The position numbers were made by a program, and so were the translations under genes. Below the pieces are notes generated by a model. It had not been told where the DNA came from. It made no database searches and worked only from the letters and a program-made list of their open reading frames with translations. Of a stretch of 64,000 bases of DNA, positions 25,308 to 33,635 are shown piece by piece (within the stretch, counting starts at the first letter, position 1; every line of letters starts with the position of its first letter). This DNA comes from Lentzea terrae. Its GTDB lineage: Bacteria; Actinomycetota; Actinomycetes; Mycobacteriales; Pseudonocardiaceae. Where the stretch lies: positions 122,679 to 186,678 of the forward strand of contig NZ_QFWW01000024.1 of NCBI RefSeq assembly GCF_003265345.1, in the 5' to 3' direction.

Positions 25308-26930
25308 TCAGGCCGCCCACATCTGCACCGGCGCGATGTAGTTCCACGTGTAGAGCTGGTTCGCGCCGTCGTAGCTGCCGTCGGTGCCCGCCCCGTAGGT
25401 GTCGTGCACGTAGAACGAGCCGTTGTCGTGGTAGCCGATCACCACGGACAGATGGCCGGAGGTCGAGCCCCACGTGCCGCTCATGATCACGAACTTGCCC
25501 TGGTCGATGAACGCGCGGACCTGGGCCGGGGTGAAGTTGCCCTGTTGCACGGCGGCGCCGTTGCGGGCCAGGAAGTCGCGCTCGGAGTCCCAGGAGGCGC
25601 AGGGACGGGCCGGGTTGCCGCCGCAGTAGTAGCCGGTGATCCAGCCGTGCGCGCCCTTCCAGCTGCCGGTGCGGGACCAGTCGTTCATCGTGCGGTTGAA
25701 GGTGGTGCCGCGGTTGGTGAACTCGTCGGTGATGTAGCGGCCCCACTTCGACCAGTGCGACGACGGCTGCGAGACCTGGACGCCGAACTCGTTGGGCAGC
25801 TGGTAGGTGACGAGGTCGATCACGGCGCTGGTCGGGCCGCAGCTCGAGTTGCCGTTGAACTCGTTGCGCGTGTCCCAGAGCTGGTGGATGTACTCGGCGC
25901 GGTTCAGGCGGCCCATGGTGGTCACTTCGCCGTCCAGCGTGGCGGCGGAGAGACCGGAAGCCTTCCGGTAACCCTTCTGCGGGCTGCCGATGACGGCGTC
26001 GGCACCGGAGACGCCGGTCAGCGCGTAGTTGAACGACAGGCCCTCGACGACCCGCGACGCCTTCTTCGAAGCCAGGTCCTGGACGTAGACGCCGTTCAAC
26101 GCGTCGAACTGGTTCGGGCCGAGCTTCTTGTCGGACACGCAACCCATGACCTCGTACGCGACGTGCGCGCCGTCGGTGCTCCACACCGCGCTGCGGTAAT
26201 GGTGCTTCGTCTCGCCGATCAGCGACCGGACCTCGCCGTCCTCGGTGGCCAGCCCCAGGTGCTGCGGTTCCGCGCCGCCGCAGCGGTAGATCTCGTTGTG
26301 CTTGATGAAGCTGACGTGCCGCTCGCCCTTGACGTCGACGAGCTTGAAGTCGCGGTAGAGGGCGGTGGAGTCGCTCGTGAGCAACGGCTTCGCGGCGCCG
26401 GACTTCAGGTCGAAGCGGACCAGCGAACCGACGTACGTGCTCTCGTCGGCCGCGTCCGGGTGCTGCACCGCCAGCAGGCCGGTGCCGTCGGAGGTGAAGC
26501 CGAGCAGTTCGGGCGCGCGGCCCTTCAGCCGGCCCACCTGAACGCCGTCGACCACGACGTTCTCGCCGTCCGCATAAGCGAGCGTCGAGCCGTGGAAGAC
26601 AGCGGACGTGATCGCGCCACGCGTCTTGAACCGAGACTTGCCGTAGCGGTCGAACGTCTGCAGCGAGGTGCCGTGCGTGCCGTTGAAGTCGGAGATCACG
26701 GCGGCCAGCGAGCCATCGGCCGACGACACCGAACGGACTGTGTAGGCGGGATCGCTCACGTTGACGGTGGTTCTCCGCACGCCACCGACGGTGACGTTGT
26801 AGCCGTCGCCAGAGCGGACGGCGTGCGACTGGGACGGGCTCTCGGAGTAGGGCTCGGCCGCCTGAGCAGGGGACACGACGGCTGCCAGGGTGCCGAGTGC
26901 CACCACCAGGGCCAGTGAGGTTTTCGTCAT
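25308..26930 (-). CDS. Secreted C39-like peptidase with N-terminal propeller-like domain
   Basis: Exported protein of 540 residues. The signal peptide ends AQAA near residue 25. Residues 40-340 show WD/TolB-like beta repeats (SADGSLAAVISDFNG, FTSDGTGLLAVQ, WSTDGAHVAYEV). The C-terminal domain (about 355-540) is Peptidase_C39-like: Cys in NSSCGPTSAVIDL, His in GHLSVVIGYHDNG and Asp in YVHDTYG. Extracellular proteolysis of cell-wall or peptide substrates is likely; this is not a bacteriocin exporter since no ABC domain follows. It is divergent from the SARP regulator with 63 bases between. Confidence 0.85.
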   Translation of the reverse strand: MTKTSLALVVALGTLAAVVSPAQAAEPYSESPSQSHAVRSGDGYNVTVGGVRRTTVNVSDPAYTVRSVSSADGSLAAVISDFNGTHGTSLQTFDRYGKSRFKTRGAITSAVFHGSTLAYADGENVVVDGVQVGRLKGRAPELLGFTSDGTGLLAVQHPDAADESTYVGSLVRFDLKSGAAKPLLTSDSTALYRDFKLVDVKGERHVSFIKHNEIYRCGGAEPQHLGLATEDGEVRSLIGETKHHYRSAVWSTDGAHVAYEVMGCVSDKKLGPNQFDALNGVYVQDLASKKASRVVEGLSFNYALTGVSGADAVIGSPQKGYRKASGLSAATLDGEVTTMGRLNRAEYIHQLWDTRNEFNGNSSCGPTSAVIDLVTYQLPNEFGVQVSQPSSHWSKWGRYITDEFTNRGTTFNRTMNDWSRTGSWKGAHGWITGYYCGGNPARPCASWDSERDFLARNGAAVQQGNFTPAQVRAFIDQGKFVIMSGTWGSTSGHLSVVIGYHDNGSFYVHDTYGAGTDGSYDGANQLYTWNYIAPVQMWAA

Positions 26931-26941
26931 GGGTCAAACGT

Positions 26942-26985
26942 CATGCCGCGTGGCATGTGTCCGGTATGCGTCCGGTAGTTACGAT
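26942..26985 (+). promoter_or_regulatory. SARP-like direct repeats and promoter
   Basis: GTCCGGTA occurs at 26959-26966 and 26970-26977, exactly 11 bases apart, the spacing at which SARP proteins bind tandem heptamers. TACGAT at 26980-26985 could be the -10 element, 8 bases before the GTG start, implying a leaderless transcript. A palindrome CATGCC-GCGT-GGCATG lies at 26942-26957 on the side of the divergent peptidase gene. Confidence 0.5.
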
Positions 26986-26993
26986 CGGGAGCT

Positions 26994-29540
26994 GTGGAGT
27001 TCCGGGTGCTCGGGCCGGTGGAGTGTTACGCCGACGACGGTGTGCGCCTGAGCCTTGGGCCGCCCAAACAACGAGCCGTGCTCGCGTTGCTGCTCGCCCA
27101 GCCAGGACGGGTGCTGTCGGTCGACCGGCTGATCAGCGTGCTGTGGGACGACGCGCCGCCCAAGACGGCGTTGAAGAACCTGCAGGTCTACGTCTACCAG
27201 CTGCGCAAGATCGTCGGCTCGCGGCTGCTGTCGCGTGCGCCCGGCTACCTGATGTCGATCGACCCGGCCGAGCTCGACCTCACCCGGTTCACCGAGCTGC
27301 TCGACGTGGCCCGCAGGGAACGCACCCCGCAGCGCTACCGGGAGGCGCTCGCGTTGTGGCGCGGGCCGGCGCTGGCCGATCTCGCCGCTTCCGGGCTGCT
27401 GCGCGGGGTCGTCGCGCAGCTGGAGGAGCTGCGGCTGGCCGCGCGGGTCGAGTGCGCGGAGGCCGAGCTGGACCTCGGGCGGCACGTGGAGATCGTCGCG
27501 GACCTCAACGAGTGGGTCCGCGAACACCCGTTGCACGAGCGCCTGCGCGAACAGCAGATGGCGGCGCTGCACCGCGCGGGCCGACCGGCGGAGGCGCTGG
27601 CCGCCTATCAGGAGTGCCGCCGCGTCCTGCAGGACGAGCTCGGCGTCGAGCCGGGCGAGTCGCTCAGAAGGCTCCAGGCCGAGATCCTGCGCGCGAAACC
27701 CGTTGGCGCCTCGGCGATCCGGCAGCTGCCCCCGGACGTGGTCACCTTCGCCGGACGGTCGCGCGAGCTCGCCCTGATCAAGTCCCAAACCCGGCAGGAC
27801 CGGGTCGCGGTGTGCGTGATCACCGGGCAGGCGGGCATCGGCAAGTCCGCGCTGGCGGTGCGGGCGGCGCACGAGATCGCGGCGCAGTTCCCGGACGGCC
27901 AGCTCTACGCCGACCTCTCCGACGGCGCGTCCGACCGGATTCTCAGCCAGTTCCTGCGCGCGCTCGGCGAACGTCCCGGCGACGAGGAAGCCCTGCGCTA
28001 CCGGTCGCTCACGGCGTCGCGCAGGTTGCTCGTGGTGCTGGACAACGTTGCCACCACGGCCCAGGTCAAACGCCTGCTGCCCACGGGTCCCGGCTCGGCG
28101 GTGCTCATCACCTCCCGCCGCCCGCTCACCTCGCTGCACGGCGCCTCGTACGTGAAGCTCGGTGCGTTGCCGCTGGAGGAAGCGTTCCAGCTGCTGTCCG
28201 GTGTCGCCGGAAAGGTCGATGACGCAACAGAACTCGTCCGCTGGTGCGGTGGTCTGCCGCTCGCGCTGCGCATCGCGGGCGCGCGGCTCGTCGCCCGTCC
28301 ACAGTGGACAGCGCCGCTGCTGGCCGCGCGGCTGGCCGACGAGGCGCGCCGGCTCGACGAGCTCCGGCTCGGTGACGTCGCGGTGCGGTCGGCGTTCGAG
28401 GTGAGCTACGCCGAGCTCGGATCTCCCGCGGTGGCGCGGGTCTTCCGCCTGCTGGGGCTGCTGGACGGCCCGGACTTCGCGGTGGCCGCCGCACGGGCGC
28501 TGACCGAGGTGCAGGACGTCGAGGAGCTGCTCGCCGAACTGGCCGACGCGCACCTCGTCGAGGAACCGGTGCCCGGCCGGTTCGCACTGCACGACCTGCT
28601 GCGGTTGTTCGCGCGGGAACGCTGCCGCAGCTCGGAGTCGTCCGCCGAGCGGTCACTCGCACTCGAACGCCTGCACAAGCACTACCTGGAAGCCTTGGCG
28701 GACAACCCGACCGACCTCTGGCTGGCCGAGGAACGCGACAACCTGATCGCCGCGGCCCACCAGGCCTCGCCGGCCGACGCGATCGAGTTCGCGGCCGGCC
28801 TGTCGTGGTACTTCCGCCGCCGTTCGGAGGTCGCGGACTGGGCCGCGCTGAACACTCTCGCCCTGGAGGCGGCGCGGTCGTTGGGCGACACGCGCGCGGA
28901 AGCGTTGGCGTTGAAGGAACTCGGCGCGGCCTGCGAGCGCGGCTTCAAGTTCGCGGAGGCCCAGCAGCACTGGACCGCGGCCCTCGCCCTGGCCCGCTCG
29001 CTGGGCGACCGGCAGCTGGAAGCCGTGACGCTCAACAACCTCGGCATCGTGCACTGGCGCCGCCGCGACCTGCCTGCCGCGGTCACGTCGCTGGAGGCGT
29101 CGCTCTCGTTGCGGGAGGAGCTGTCCGACTCCCAGGGCGCGGCCTACGTGCGCACCAACCTGGGGCTGGTGCACGCGGCGCGCGGTGATCTCCCGGCGGC
29201 TTTGGCCTGCTACGAGGAGACTCTGACGACGTTCCGCGCGTGCGGTGACAGGTCTGGCGAGCTGCACGCGTTGGCGAACATGGCCGACGCGCACCGGCAG
29301 ATGGGCTCGTTGGACCGCGCTCTGGAGCTGTCGGAGGAGGCGCTGCAGCTCGCGCGTTCGGTGGGGGACAGGCAGATCGAGGCCGGGGTGTTGCTGGACC
29401 GCGGCATCGTGCACGAGCTGGCCGGGCGGGTGGAGCAGGCCAGGGAGTCGTACCGCGAGGCGGTGGAGCTGTCGCGGCGGATCGGGTTCAAGTGGGGTGA
29501 GGCGGAAGCGTCGCGTCGGCTGACAGGTTTGACCGGCTGA
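26994..29540 (+). CDS. AfsR/SARP-family regulator: winged HTH, BTAD, NB-ARC and TPR domains
   Basis: Large STAND-type transcription activator, 848 residues. Residues 1-90 form the OmpR-like winged helix (MEFRVLGPVE to SRAPGYLMS), 95-240 the BTAD domain, about 255-560 the NB-ARC ATPase with Walker A GQAGIGKSALA near 278-288 and LLVVLDNV as Walker B, and 600-845 TPR repeats (AVTLNNLGIVHWRRRDLPAA, RTNLGLVHAARGDLPAA). Such proteins activate secondary-metabolite genes or stress responses. No biosynthetic cluster is adjacent, so its targets may include itself and the divergent C39-like peptidase. GTG start at 26994. Confidence 0.93.
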   Translation: MEFRVLGPVECYADDGVRLSLGPPKQRAVLALLLAQPGRVLSVDRLISVLWDDAPPKTALKNLQVYVYQLRKIVGSRLLSRAPGYLMSIDPAELDLTRFTELLDVARRERTPQRYREALALWRGPALADLAASGLLRGVVAQLEELRLAARVECAEAELDLGRHVEIVADLNEWVREHPLHERLREQQMAALHRAGRPAEALAAYQECRRVLQDELGVEPGESLRRLQAEILRAKPVGASAIRQLPPDVVTFAGRSRELALIKSQTRQDRVAVCVITGQAGIGKSALAVRAAHEIAAQFPDGQLYADLSDGASDRILSQFLRALGERPGDEEALRYRSLTASRRLLVVLDNVATTAQVKRLLPTGPGSAVLITSRRPLTSLHGASYVKLGALPLEEAFQLLSGVAGKVDDATELVRWCGGLPLALRIAGARLVARPQWTAPLLAARLADEARRLDELRLGDVAVRSAFEVSYAELGSPAVARVFRLLGLLDGPDFAVAAARALTEVQDVEELLAELADAHLVEEPVPGRFALHDLLRLFARERCRSSESSAERSLALERLHKHYLEALADNPTDLWLAEERDNLIAAAHQASPADAIEFAAGLSWYFRRRSEVADWAALNTLALEAARSLGDTRAEALALKELGAACERGFKFAEAQQHWTAALALARSLGDRQLEAVTLNNLGIVHWRRRDLPAAVTSLEASLSLREELSDSQGAAYVRTNLGLVHAARGDLPAALACYEETLTTFRACGDRSGELHALANMADAHRQMGSLDRALELSEEALQLARSVGDRQIEAGVLLDRGIVHELAGRVEQARESYREAVELSRRIGFKWGEAEASRRLTGLTG

Positions 29541-29589
29541 GGCCGAAAGTCGGTAGCCGGACCGTGCGGAGCTGGTGAGGATCGACAGG

Positions 29590-30525
29590 ATGACGAGAAT
29601 CCTGATCTCGCTGTTCACCTTTCTGCTCCTCTCCGCATCTCCAGTCACAGCCGCGGGTTGCCCACCCGTTGTCACGGGCAACGGCCCGTCCCTGCACCCC
29701 GAGGGCCTCACCTACGACCCCGTCCGGCACCGCTTCCTCGTCGGCTCCGTCACCCACGGCACCGTCTCCCGCGTCGCCTCCGACGGCAAAGCCCACACCC
29801 TCGTCGACGACCAGTGGCTGATCACCACGATGGGCCTCGCCGTCGACCCCCACCGCGGCCGCGTCCTGGTCACGAACGCCGACCTGGGCCGCGCCGACCG
29901 CAGCAAACCCGAAACCACCAGGGCGTTCGCCGGACTGGGCGTCTACGACCTGCGCACCGGCAAGCCGATCCACCGCGTCACGCTCGCCACCGGCCCAGGC
30001 CACTTCGCCAACGACGTCGCGCTCGCCCCGGACGGCACCGCCTACGTCACCGACTCGATCTCCGGCACGGTCTACCGCGTCACCCCGGACGGCACGGCGA
30101 CGACCCTCGTCCAGCACCCCGACCTCGCGCAGCCCACGACCGGCGGCTGGGGTCTCAACGGCATCGTGCACCTCGGCGACAAGCTCGTCGCCGCGCTGTC
30201 CGGTGCCCGCAAACTGGCCGTCATCCCGCTCGGCGACCCGCACCACGTCACCACGATCTCCGCTCCGATCGGTGCCCCGGACGGCCTCCTGGCCCTCGAC
30301 CGCAATCGCATCCTGCTCGTCGACAACACCGCGGCGAACCGGGTCGTCGAGGTGCACACGAAAGACCGTTGGCAGACGGTGGAAATCGTCCGCGAGGTCA
30401 AGTGGCCGGACAAGGCGCCCACCACGCTCACCAAGACGCCGTGCGGCGCGTACGCGGTGGCAGGGCGGCTCGACGTGTTGCTCGCCGGTGGGCGCAGCGA
30501 CGAGTTCGTGCTCAGGAGGGTTTGA
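29590..30525 (+). CDS. Secreted SMP-30/gluconolactonase-like propeller protein
   Basis: Exported beta-propeller protein of 311 residues. The signal peptide is MTRILISLFTFLLLSAS, with cleavage near ...VTAAG. Repeats with the SMP-30 style are visible: LHPEGLTYDPVRHRFLVGS, MGLAVDPHRGRVLVTN, FANDVALAPDGTAYVTDSIS and GAPDGLLALDRNRILLVDN. The family hydrolyses lactones or binds ligands using one metal ion; activity is not predictable. The ATG at 29590 is chosen over GTG 29575 since GTGAGG lies 9 bases upstream. It is convergent with the molybdate operon, 10 bases apart. Confidence 0.83.
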   Translation: MTRILISLFTFLLLSASPVTAAGCPPVVTGNGPSLHPEGLTYDPVRHRFLVGSVTHGTVSRVASDGKAHTLVDDQWLITTMGLAVDPHRGRVLVTNADLGRADRSKPETTRAFAGLGVYDLRTGKPIHRVTLATGPGHFANDVALAPDGTAYVTDSISGTVYRVTPDGTATTLVQHPDLAQPTTGGWGLNGIVHLGDKLVAALSGARKLAVIPLGDPHHVTTISAPIGAPDGLLALDRNRILLVDNTAANRVVEVHTKDRWQTVEIVREVKWPDKAPTTLTKTPCGAYAVAGRLDVLLAGGRSDEFVLRRV

Positions 30526-30535
30526 GCCGGCTCGC

Positions 30536-31567
30536 TCAGCGGGGATAGGTGTGGATCTCGGTCGCCTTCAGGGAAACCCACAGCGCGTGGCCGGGTTGCA
30601 GCCGCAACTCGGCCACTGTCGCGGTGGTGATGTCGGCGAGCACGGCGGGGGAGCCGTCGAGGTCGACGCGGGTGGTGTGGGCGTGCGGCTCGATGCCGGT
30701 GACGACGGCCTGCCACGTGTTGCGGGGGCTGCCGGCGGGTTTCTCCGGGTACAGACTGACGGCGGCGGGCGGGAACACCACGTGCACCGGGCCGTCCGCG
30801 GGCTCGGCGATCGTCAACGTCCCTCCGTCGTCGAGCCGGACCTCGGTGCCGTCAGCAACACCGCGGTAGAAGTTCAGGCCGACGAGGTTGGCGACGTAGT
30901 CGGTGCGCGGCTGCCGTACGACGTCACGCGGCGAGCCCTCCTGCACGACCCGGCCGTGCTCCAGGATGACCAGTCGGTCGGCGAGCACCATCGCGTCCAA
31001 CGGGTCGTGCGTGACCAGGAGCGTGTGGCCGGGGTAGTCGGCGAGGTGTCGGCCGAGTTCGGAACGCACGCGCAGGCGGGTGCTGGCGTCCAGCGCGGCC
31101 AACGGCTCGTCGAGGAGCAGCAGTTCCGGTGCCGTGGCGAGGGCGCGGGCCAGGGCGACGCGTTGGGCTTGGCCGCCGGAGAGCGTGCGGGGCTTGACGT
31201 GCGCGAAGTCGGCGAGCCCGACCTGGTCGAGCCACTGCAACGCCACCGCGTTGGCCTCGGCCTTGCGGGTGCCGCGGGCGCGCAGGCCGAACGCGACGTT
31301 GTCCAGCGCGCTCATGTGCGCGAAGAGCAGGTAGTCCTGGAAAACCACGCCGATGGGCCGTTTCTCGGCGGGCAGGCCGTCCCAAGTGGACTCGTTGTGG
31401 TGGATGCGGCTGTCGCTCGGCACCAGTCCGGCCAGGGCGCGCAGGGCAGTGGTCTTGCCGGCGCCGTTCGGGCCGAGCAGTGCGACGACTTCACCTGGCT
31501 CGATGGACAGGTCGATGTCGAGCGAGAAGGACGCGCGCTGGACGCGGAGCTCTGCGTGCAGGGTCAT
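30536..31567 (-). CDS. modC: Molybdate ABC transporter ATP-binding protein
   Basis: ATPase of 343 residues for molybdate (or tungstate) import. Walker A GPNGAGKTT, Q-loop VFQDYLLFAHM, signature LSGGQAQR, Walker B LLLLDEPLAAL and switch His in LLVTHD are present. The C-terminal 110 residues form a TOBE/Mop-like regulatory domain (VVTGIEPHAHTTRVDLDG), typical of ModC. The ATG at 31567 shares ATGA with the modB stop. Last gene of the operon regulator-modA-modB-modC. Confidence 0.93.
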   Translation of the reverse strand: MTLHAELRVQRASFSLDIDLSIEPGEVVALLGPNGAGKTTALRALAGLVPSDSRIHHNESTWDGLPAEKRPIGVVFQDYLLFAHMSALDNVAFGLRARGTRKAEANAVALQWLDQVGLADFAHVKPRTLSGGQAQRVALARALATAPELLLLDEPLAALDASTRLRVRSELGRHLADYPGHTLLVTHDPLDAMVLADRLVILEHGRVVQEGSPRDVVRQPRTDYVANLVGLNFYRGVADGTEVRLDDGGTLTIAEPADGPVHVVFPPAAVSLYPEKPAGSPRNTWQAVVTGIEPHAHTTRVDLDGSPAVLADITTATVAELRLQPGHALWVSLKATEIHTYPR

Positions 31568-32349
31568 GACGGCCCGCTGATCCACTTGTCGCGCAGCCCC
31601 GCCAGCACGGCGACGGAGACCAGGAGCAGCACGATGCTGAGCACGATCGCTGCGTCCGGGTCGGTCTCCAGCGCAAGATAGACGGCGAGCGGCATGGTCG
31701 TCGTCTTGCCGGGGAAGTTGCCGGCGAACGTGATCGTCGCGCCGAACTCGCCGAGCGCGCGGGCCCAGCAGAGCACCGTTCCCGCGACGACGCCCGGCAT
31801 GACGCTGGGCAGCGTCACGCGGCGGAACGTCAGCCAACGCGAGGCACCCAACGTCGCCGCAGCTTCTTCGAAACGCGGATCGGCGGCTCTGAGTGCGCCT
31901 TCCACCGAGATGACCAGGAACGGCATCGCGACGAACGCCTCGGCGAGCACGACTCCCGCTGTGGTGAAGGGCAACGAGATTCCGAACCACTGGTCCAGGT
32001 ACTGGCCGACCACACCGCGCCGGCCGAGCACCAGCAGCAGCGCGACACCGCCGACGACCGGAGGCAGTACCAGCGGCACGGTCACCAAAGCGCGCAGCAC
32101 ACCCCGTCCCGGCAGGTCGCTGCGCGCGAGCAACCACGCGAGCGGCACGCCGAGGACGAGGCAGACGATCGTGGCGAGCGACGCGCAGATCAGCGAGAGC
32201 TGCAGCGCCTGCCCGACCTCCTGGCTGAAGAGCTGGGCCGGCAGGGTCGCCCACGGTGCCTTGATCAGCAGTCCTGCCAGCGGTACGAGCAGGAAAGCGA
32301 GCCCGACGACCGCGGGCAGGACGAGGACGACCGGGAGCCTGGACCTCAC
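31564..32349 (-). CDS. modB: Molybdate ABC transporter permease
   Basis: Integral membrane permease of 261 residues with about six TM segments. The EAA-loop motif EEAAATLGASRWLTFRRVTLP near 165-185 contacts ModC, and the C-terminal GEFGATITFAGNFPGKT is characteristic of ModB/CysT permeases. GTG at 32349 shares GTGA with the modA stop, and the gene ends in ATGA with modC. The upstream extension of the frame is antisense reading of modA and is not part of the gene. Confidence 0.93.
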   Translation of the reverse strand: MRSRLPVVLVLPAVVGLAFLLVPLAGLLIKAPWATLPAQLFSQEVGQALQLSLICASLATIVCLVLGVPLAWLLARSDLPGRGVLRALVTVPLVLPPVVGGVALLLVLGRRGVVGQYLDQWFGISLPFTTAGVVLAEAFVAMPFLVISVEGALRAADPRFEEAAATLGASRWLTFRRVTLPSVMPGVVAGTVLCWARALGEFGATITFAGNFPGKTTTMPLAVYLALETDPDAAIVLSIVLLLVSVAVLAGLRDKWISGPS

Positions 32350-33086
32350 GGTGCGGTGAAACCTGCTGCTGCGAGCACCTTCTTGCCCTTCTCCGACAAC
32401 ACGTAGTCGACGAAAGCCTTGGCAGTGGCGGCGTTCGGCGCCTTGGCCAGCGGTGCGATCGGGTAGTCGTTGACAGCGCTGGAAGCCTCGGCGAAGTCCT
32501 CGCCCTCGACCTTGTCGCCCGCTGCCTGCACGTCCGTGCGGTAGACGAGCGCCGCGTCGACCTCGCCCAGCGACACCTTGGTGAGCACGGCCTTCACGTC
32601 CTGCTCCAGCGTGTCCGGCGAGGGCGTGATCTTGGCGGCCGCGAACACTTTCTTCGCCGCCGCCCCGCACGGCACCTGCTCCGCGCACAACGCGATCTTC
32701 AGGTCGCCCTTCGCGAAGTCCGCGAGTCCAGTGATCTTGCCCGGATTGCCTTTGGGCACTGCGATCTGCAGGGTGTTCTTCGCGAACGTGGTCGGCGTCG
32801 CCGTGATCGTGCCGGTGTCCGTGACCTGCTTCATGTTGGCCGGCGCCGCGGAGGCGAACACGTCGGCCGGAGCCCCCTGGTTGAGCTGCTGCGCCAGGGC
32901 CGAGCTGCCGGCGAAGTTGAAGCTGACCTTCGTGCCGGGGTTGGCGGCCTCGAACTCCTCGCCGAGCTGCTGGAAGGACTCGGTCAGCGAGGCCGCCGCG
33001 AAGACCGTGATCTCGCCGCCGGACGTGCTCGGCTGCGTGGTTCCGCAGCCCGCCAGCACCAGGACGAGCGCGAGCACCCTCCTCAA
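32346..33086 (-). CDS. modA: Molybdate-binding lipoprotein
   Basis: Substrate-binding lipoprotein of 246 residues. The signal peptide MRRVLALVLVLAGC ends in lipobox LAGC (Cys14). Family motifs are VFAAASLTESFQQLGEEFE, FNFAGSSALAQQL, GAPADVFASA and VDAALVYRTD, with ligand-binding Ser, Ala and Tyr positions retained. I chose TTG 33086 since GGAGG lies 6 bases upstream and the arginines needed for a signal peptide are kept; GTG 33077 would lose them. Two bases separate it from the regulator stop. Confidence 0.93.
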   Translation of the reverse strand: MRRVLALVLVLAGCGTTQPSTSGGEITVFAAASLTESFQQLGEEFEAANPGTKVSFNFAGSSALAQQLNQGAPADVFASAAPANMKQVTDTGTITATPTTFAKNTLQIAVPKGNPGKITGLADFAKGDLKIALCAEQVPCGAAAKKVFAAAKITPSPDTLEQDVKAVLTKVSLGEVDAALVYRTDVQAAGDKVEGEDFAEASSAVNDYPIAPLAKAPNAATAKAFVDYVLSEKGKKVLAAAGFTAP

Positions 33087-33087
33087 C

Positions 33088-33486
33088 TCAGGCCTCCGGG
33101 ATCTCGACGACGACGTGCGTGGACTTGATGGAGGCGACGGCGACGCTGCCCACCTCGAGACCGAGCTCGTCGGCCGACTCGCGGCTCATCAGCGACGTGA
33201 TCCGGAACGGCCCGGCCTGCATGTCGACCTGGGCCATCACGCCGTCCTTGATGACTCGGGTGACGATGCCCTTCATCCGGTTGCGCGCCGACGCCGCCAC
33301 CGTCGCCCCCGGCTCGGCCACCTCGGTCATGTGCTGGGCGAACTCGGCCAGCTCGACGCCGCTCACGCCCTTCCGCCCGTTCTCGAGGACCACGGACTGC
33401 AAACGCCCCTGATCTATCCACCGGCGCACGGTGTCATCGCTGACCCCGAGCAGCGCGGCGGCTTCACTGATCCGCAGATTCGGCAC
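33088..33486 (-). CDS. HTH-Mop molybdate-responsive regulator
   Basis: Protein of 132 residues and first gene of the mod operon. Residues 1-60 are an excisionase/MerR-like HTH (LRISEAAALLGVSDDTVRRW, IDQGRLQSVVLENGRKGVSG). Residues 65-130 are a Mop/TOBE molybdate-binding domain (SARNRMKGIVTRVIKDGVMA, ITSLMSRESADELGLEVGS, ASIKSTHVVVEI). Binding molybdate and repressing its own operon is the likely role, analogous to ModE but with a single Mop domain and a different HTH. The GTG at 33486 has no Shine-Dalgarno sequence. Confidence 0.88.
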   Translation of the reverse strand: MPNLRISEAAALLGVSDDTVRRWIDQGRLQSVVLENGRKGVSGVELAEFAQHMTEVAEPGATVAASARNRMKGIVTRVIKDGVMAQVDMQAGPFRITSLMSRESADELGLEVGSVAVASIKSTHVVVEIPEA

Positions 33487-33510
33487 GAACGGCAGCGTAT
33501 ATCCGCGTCT

Positions 33511-33532
33511 GCGGAACTCCCAACTGTTCCGC
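33511..33532. promoter_or_regulatory. Inverted repeat upstream of the molybdate operon
   Basis: GCGGAAC (33511-33517) and GTTCCGC (33526-33532) are perfect 7-base arms separated by 8 bases, 25 bases upstream of the regulator start. CGTATATCCGCG lies between it and the start. Candidate operator for the HTH-Mop protein. Confidence 0.45.
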
Positions 33533-33593
33533 GTGGTGGAAGGTGCTAGCTGTCGAGGGAACCCGACTTATCGGTGGTGTCTCACCTGGTGAC

Positions 33594-33620
33594 CATCGGC
33601 GCTTCGCATCACCGCCGATG
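33594..33620 (+). promoter_or_regulatory. Leader hairpin before the solute-binding lipoprotein gene
   Basis: CATCGGCG (33594-33601) and CGCCGATG (33613-33620) are perfect 8-base arms with an 11-base loop. They end 6 bases before AAGGGGAG, the ribosome-binding site for the ATG at 33636. The structure could be an operator or a leader stem. Confidence 0.35.
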
Positions 33621-33635
33621 CTCACAAGGGGAGTC

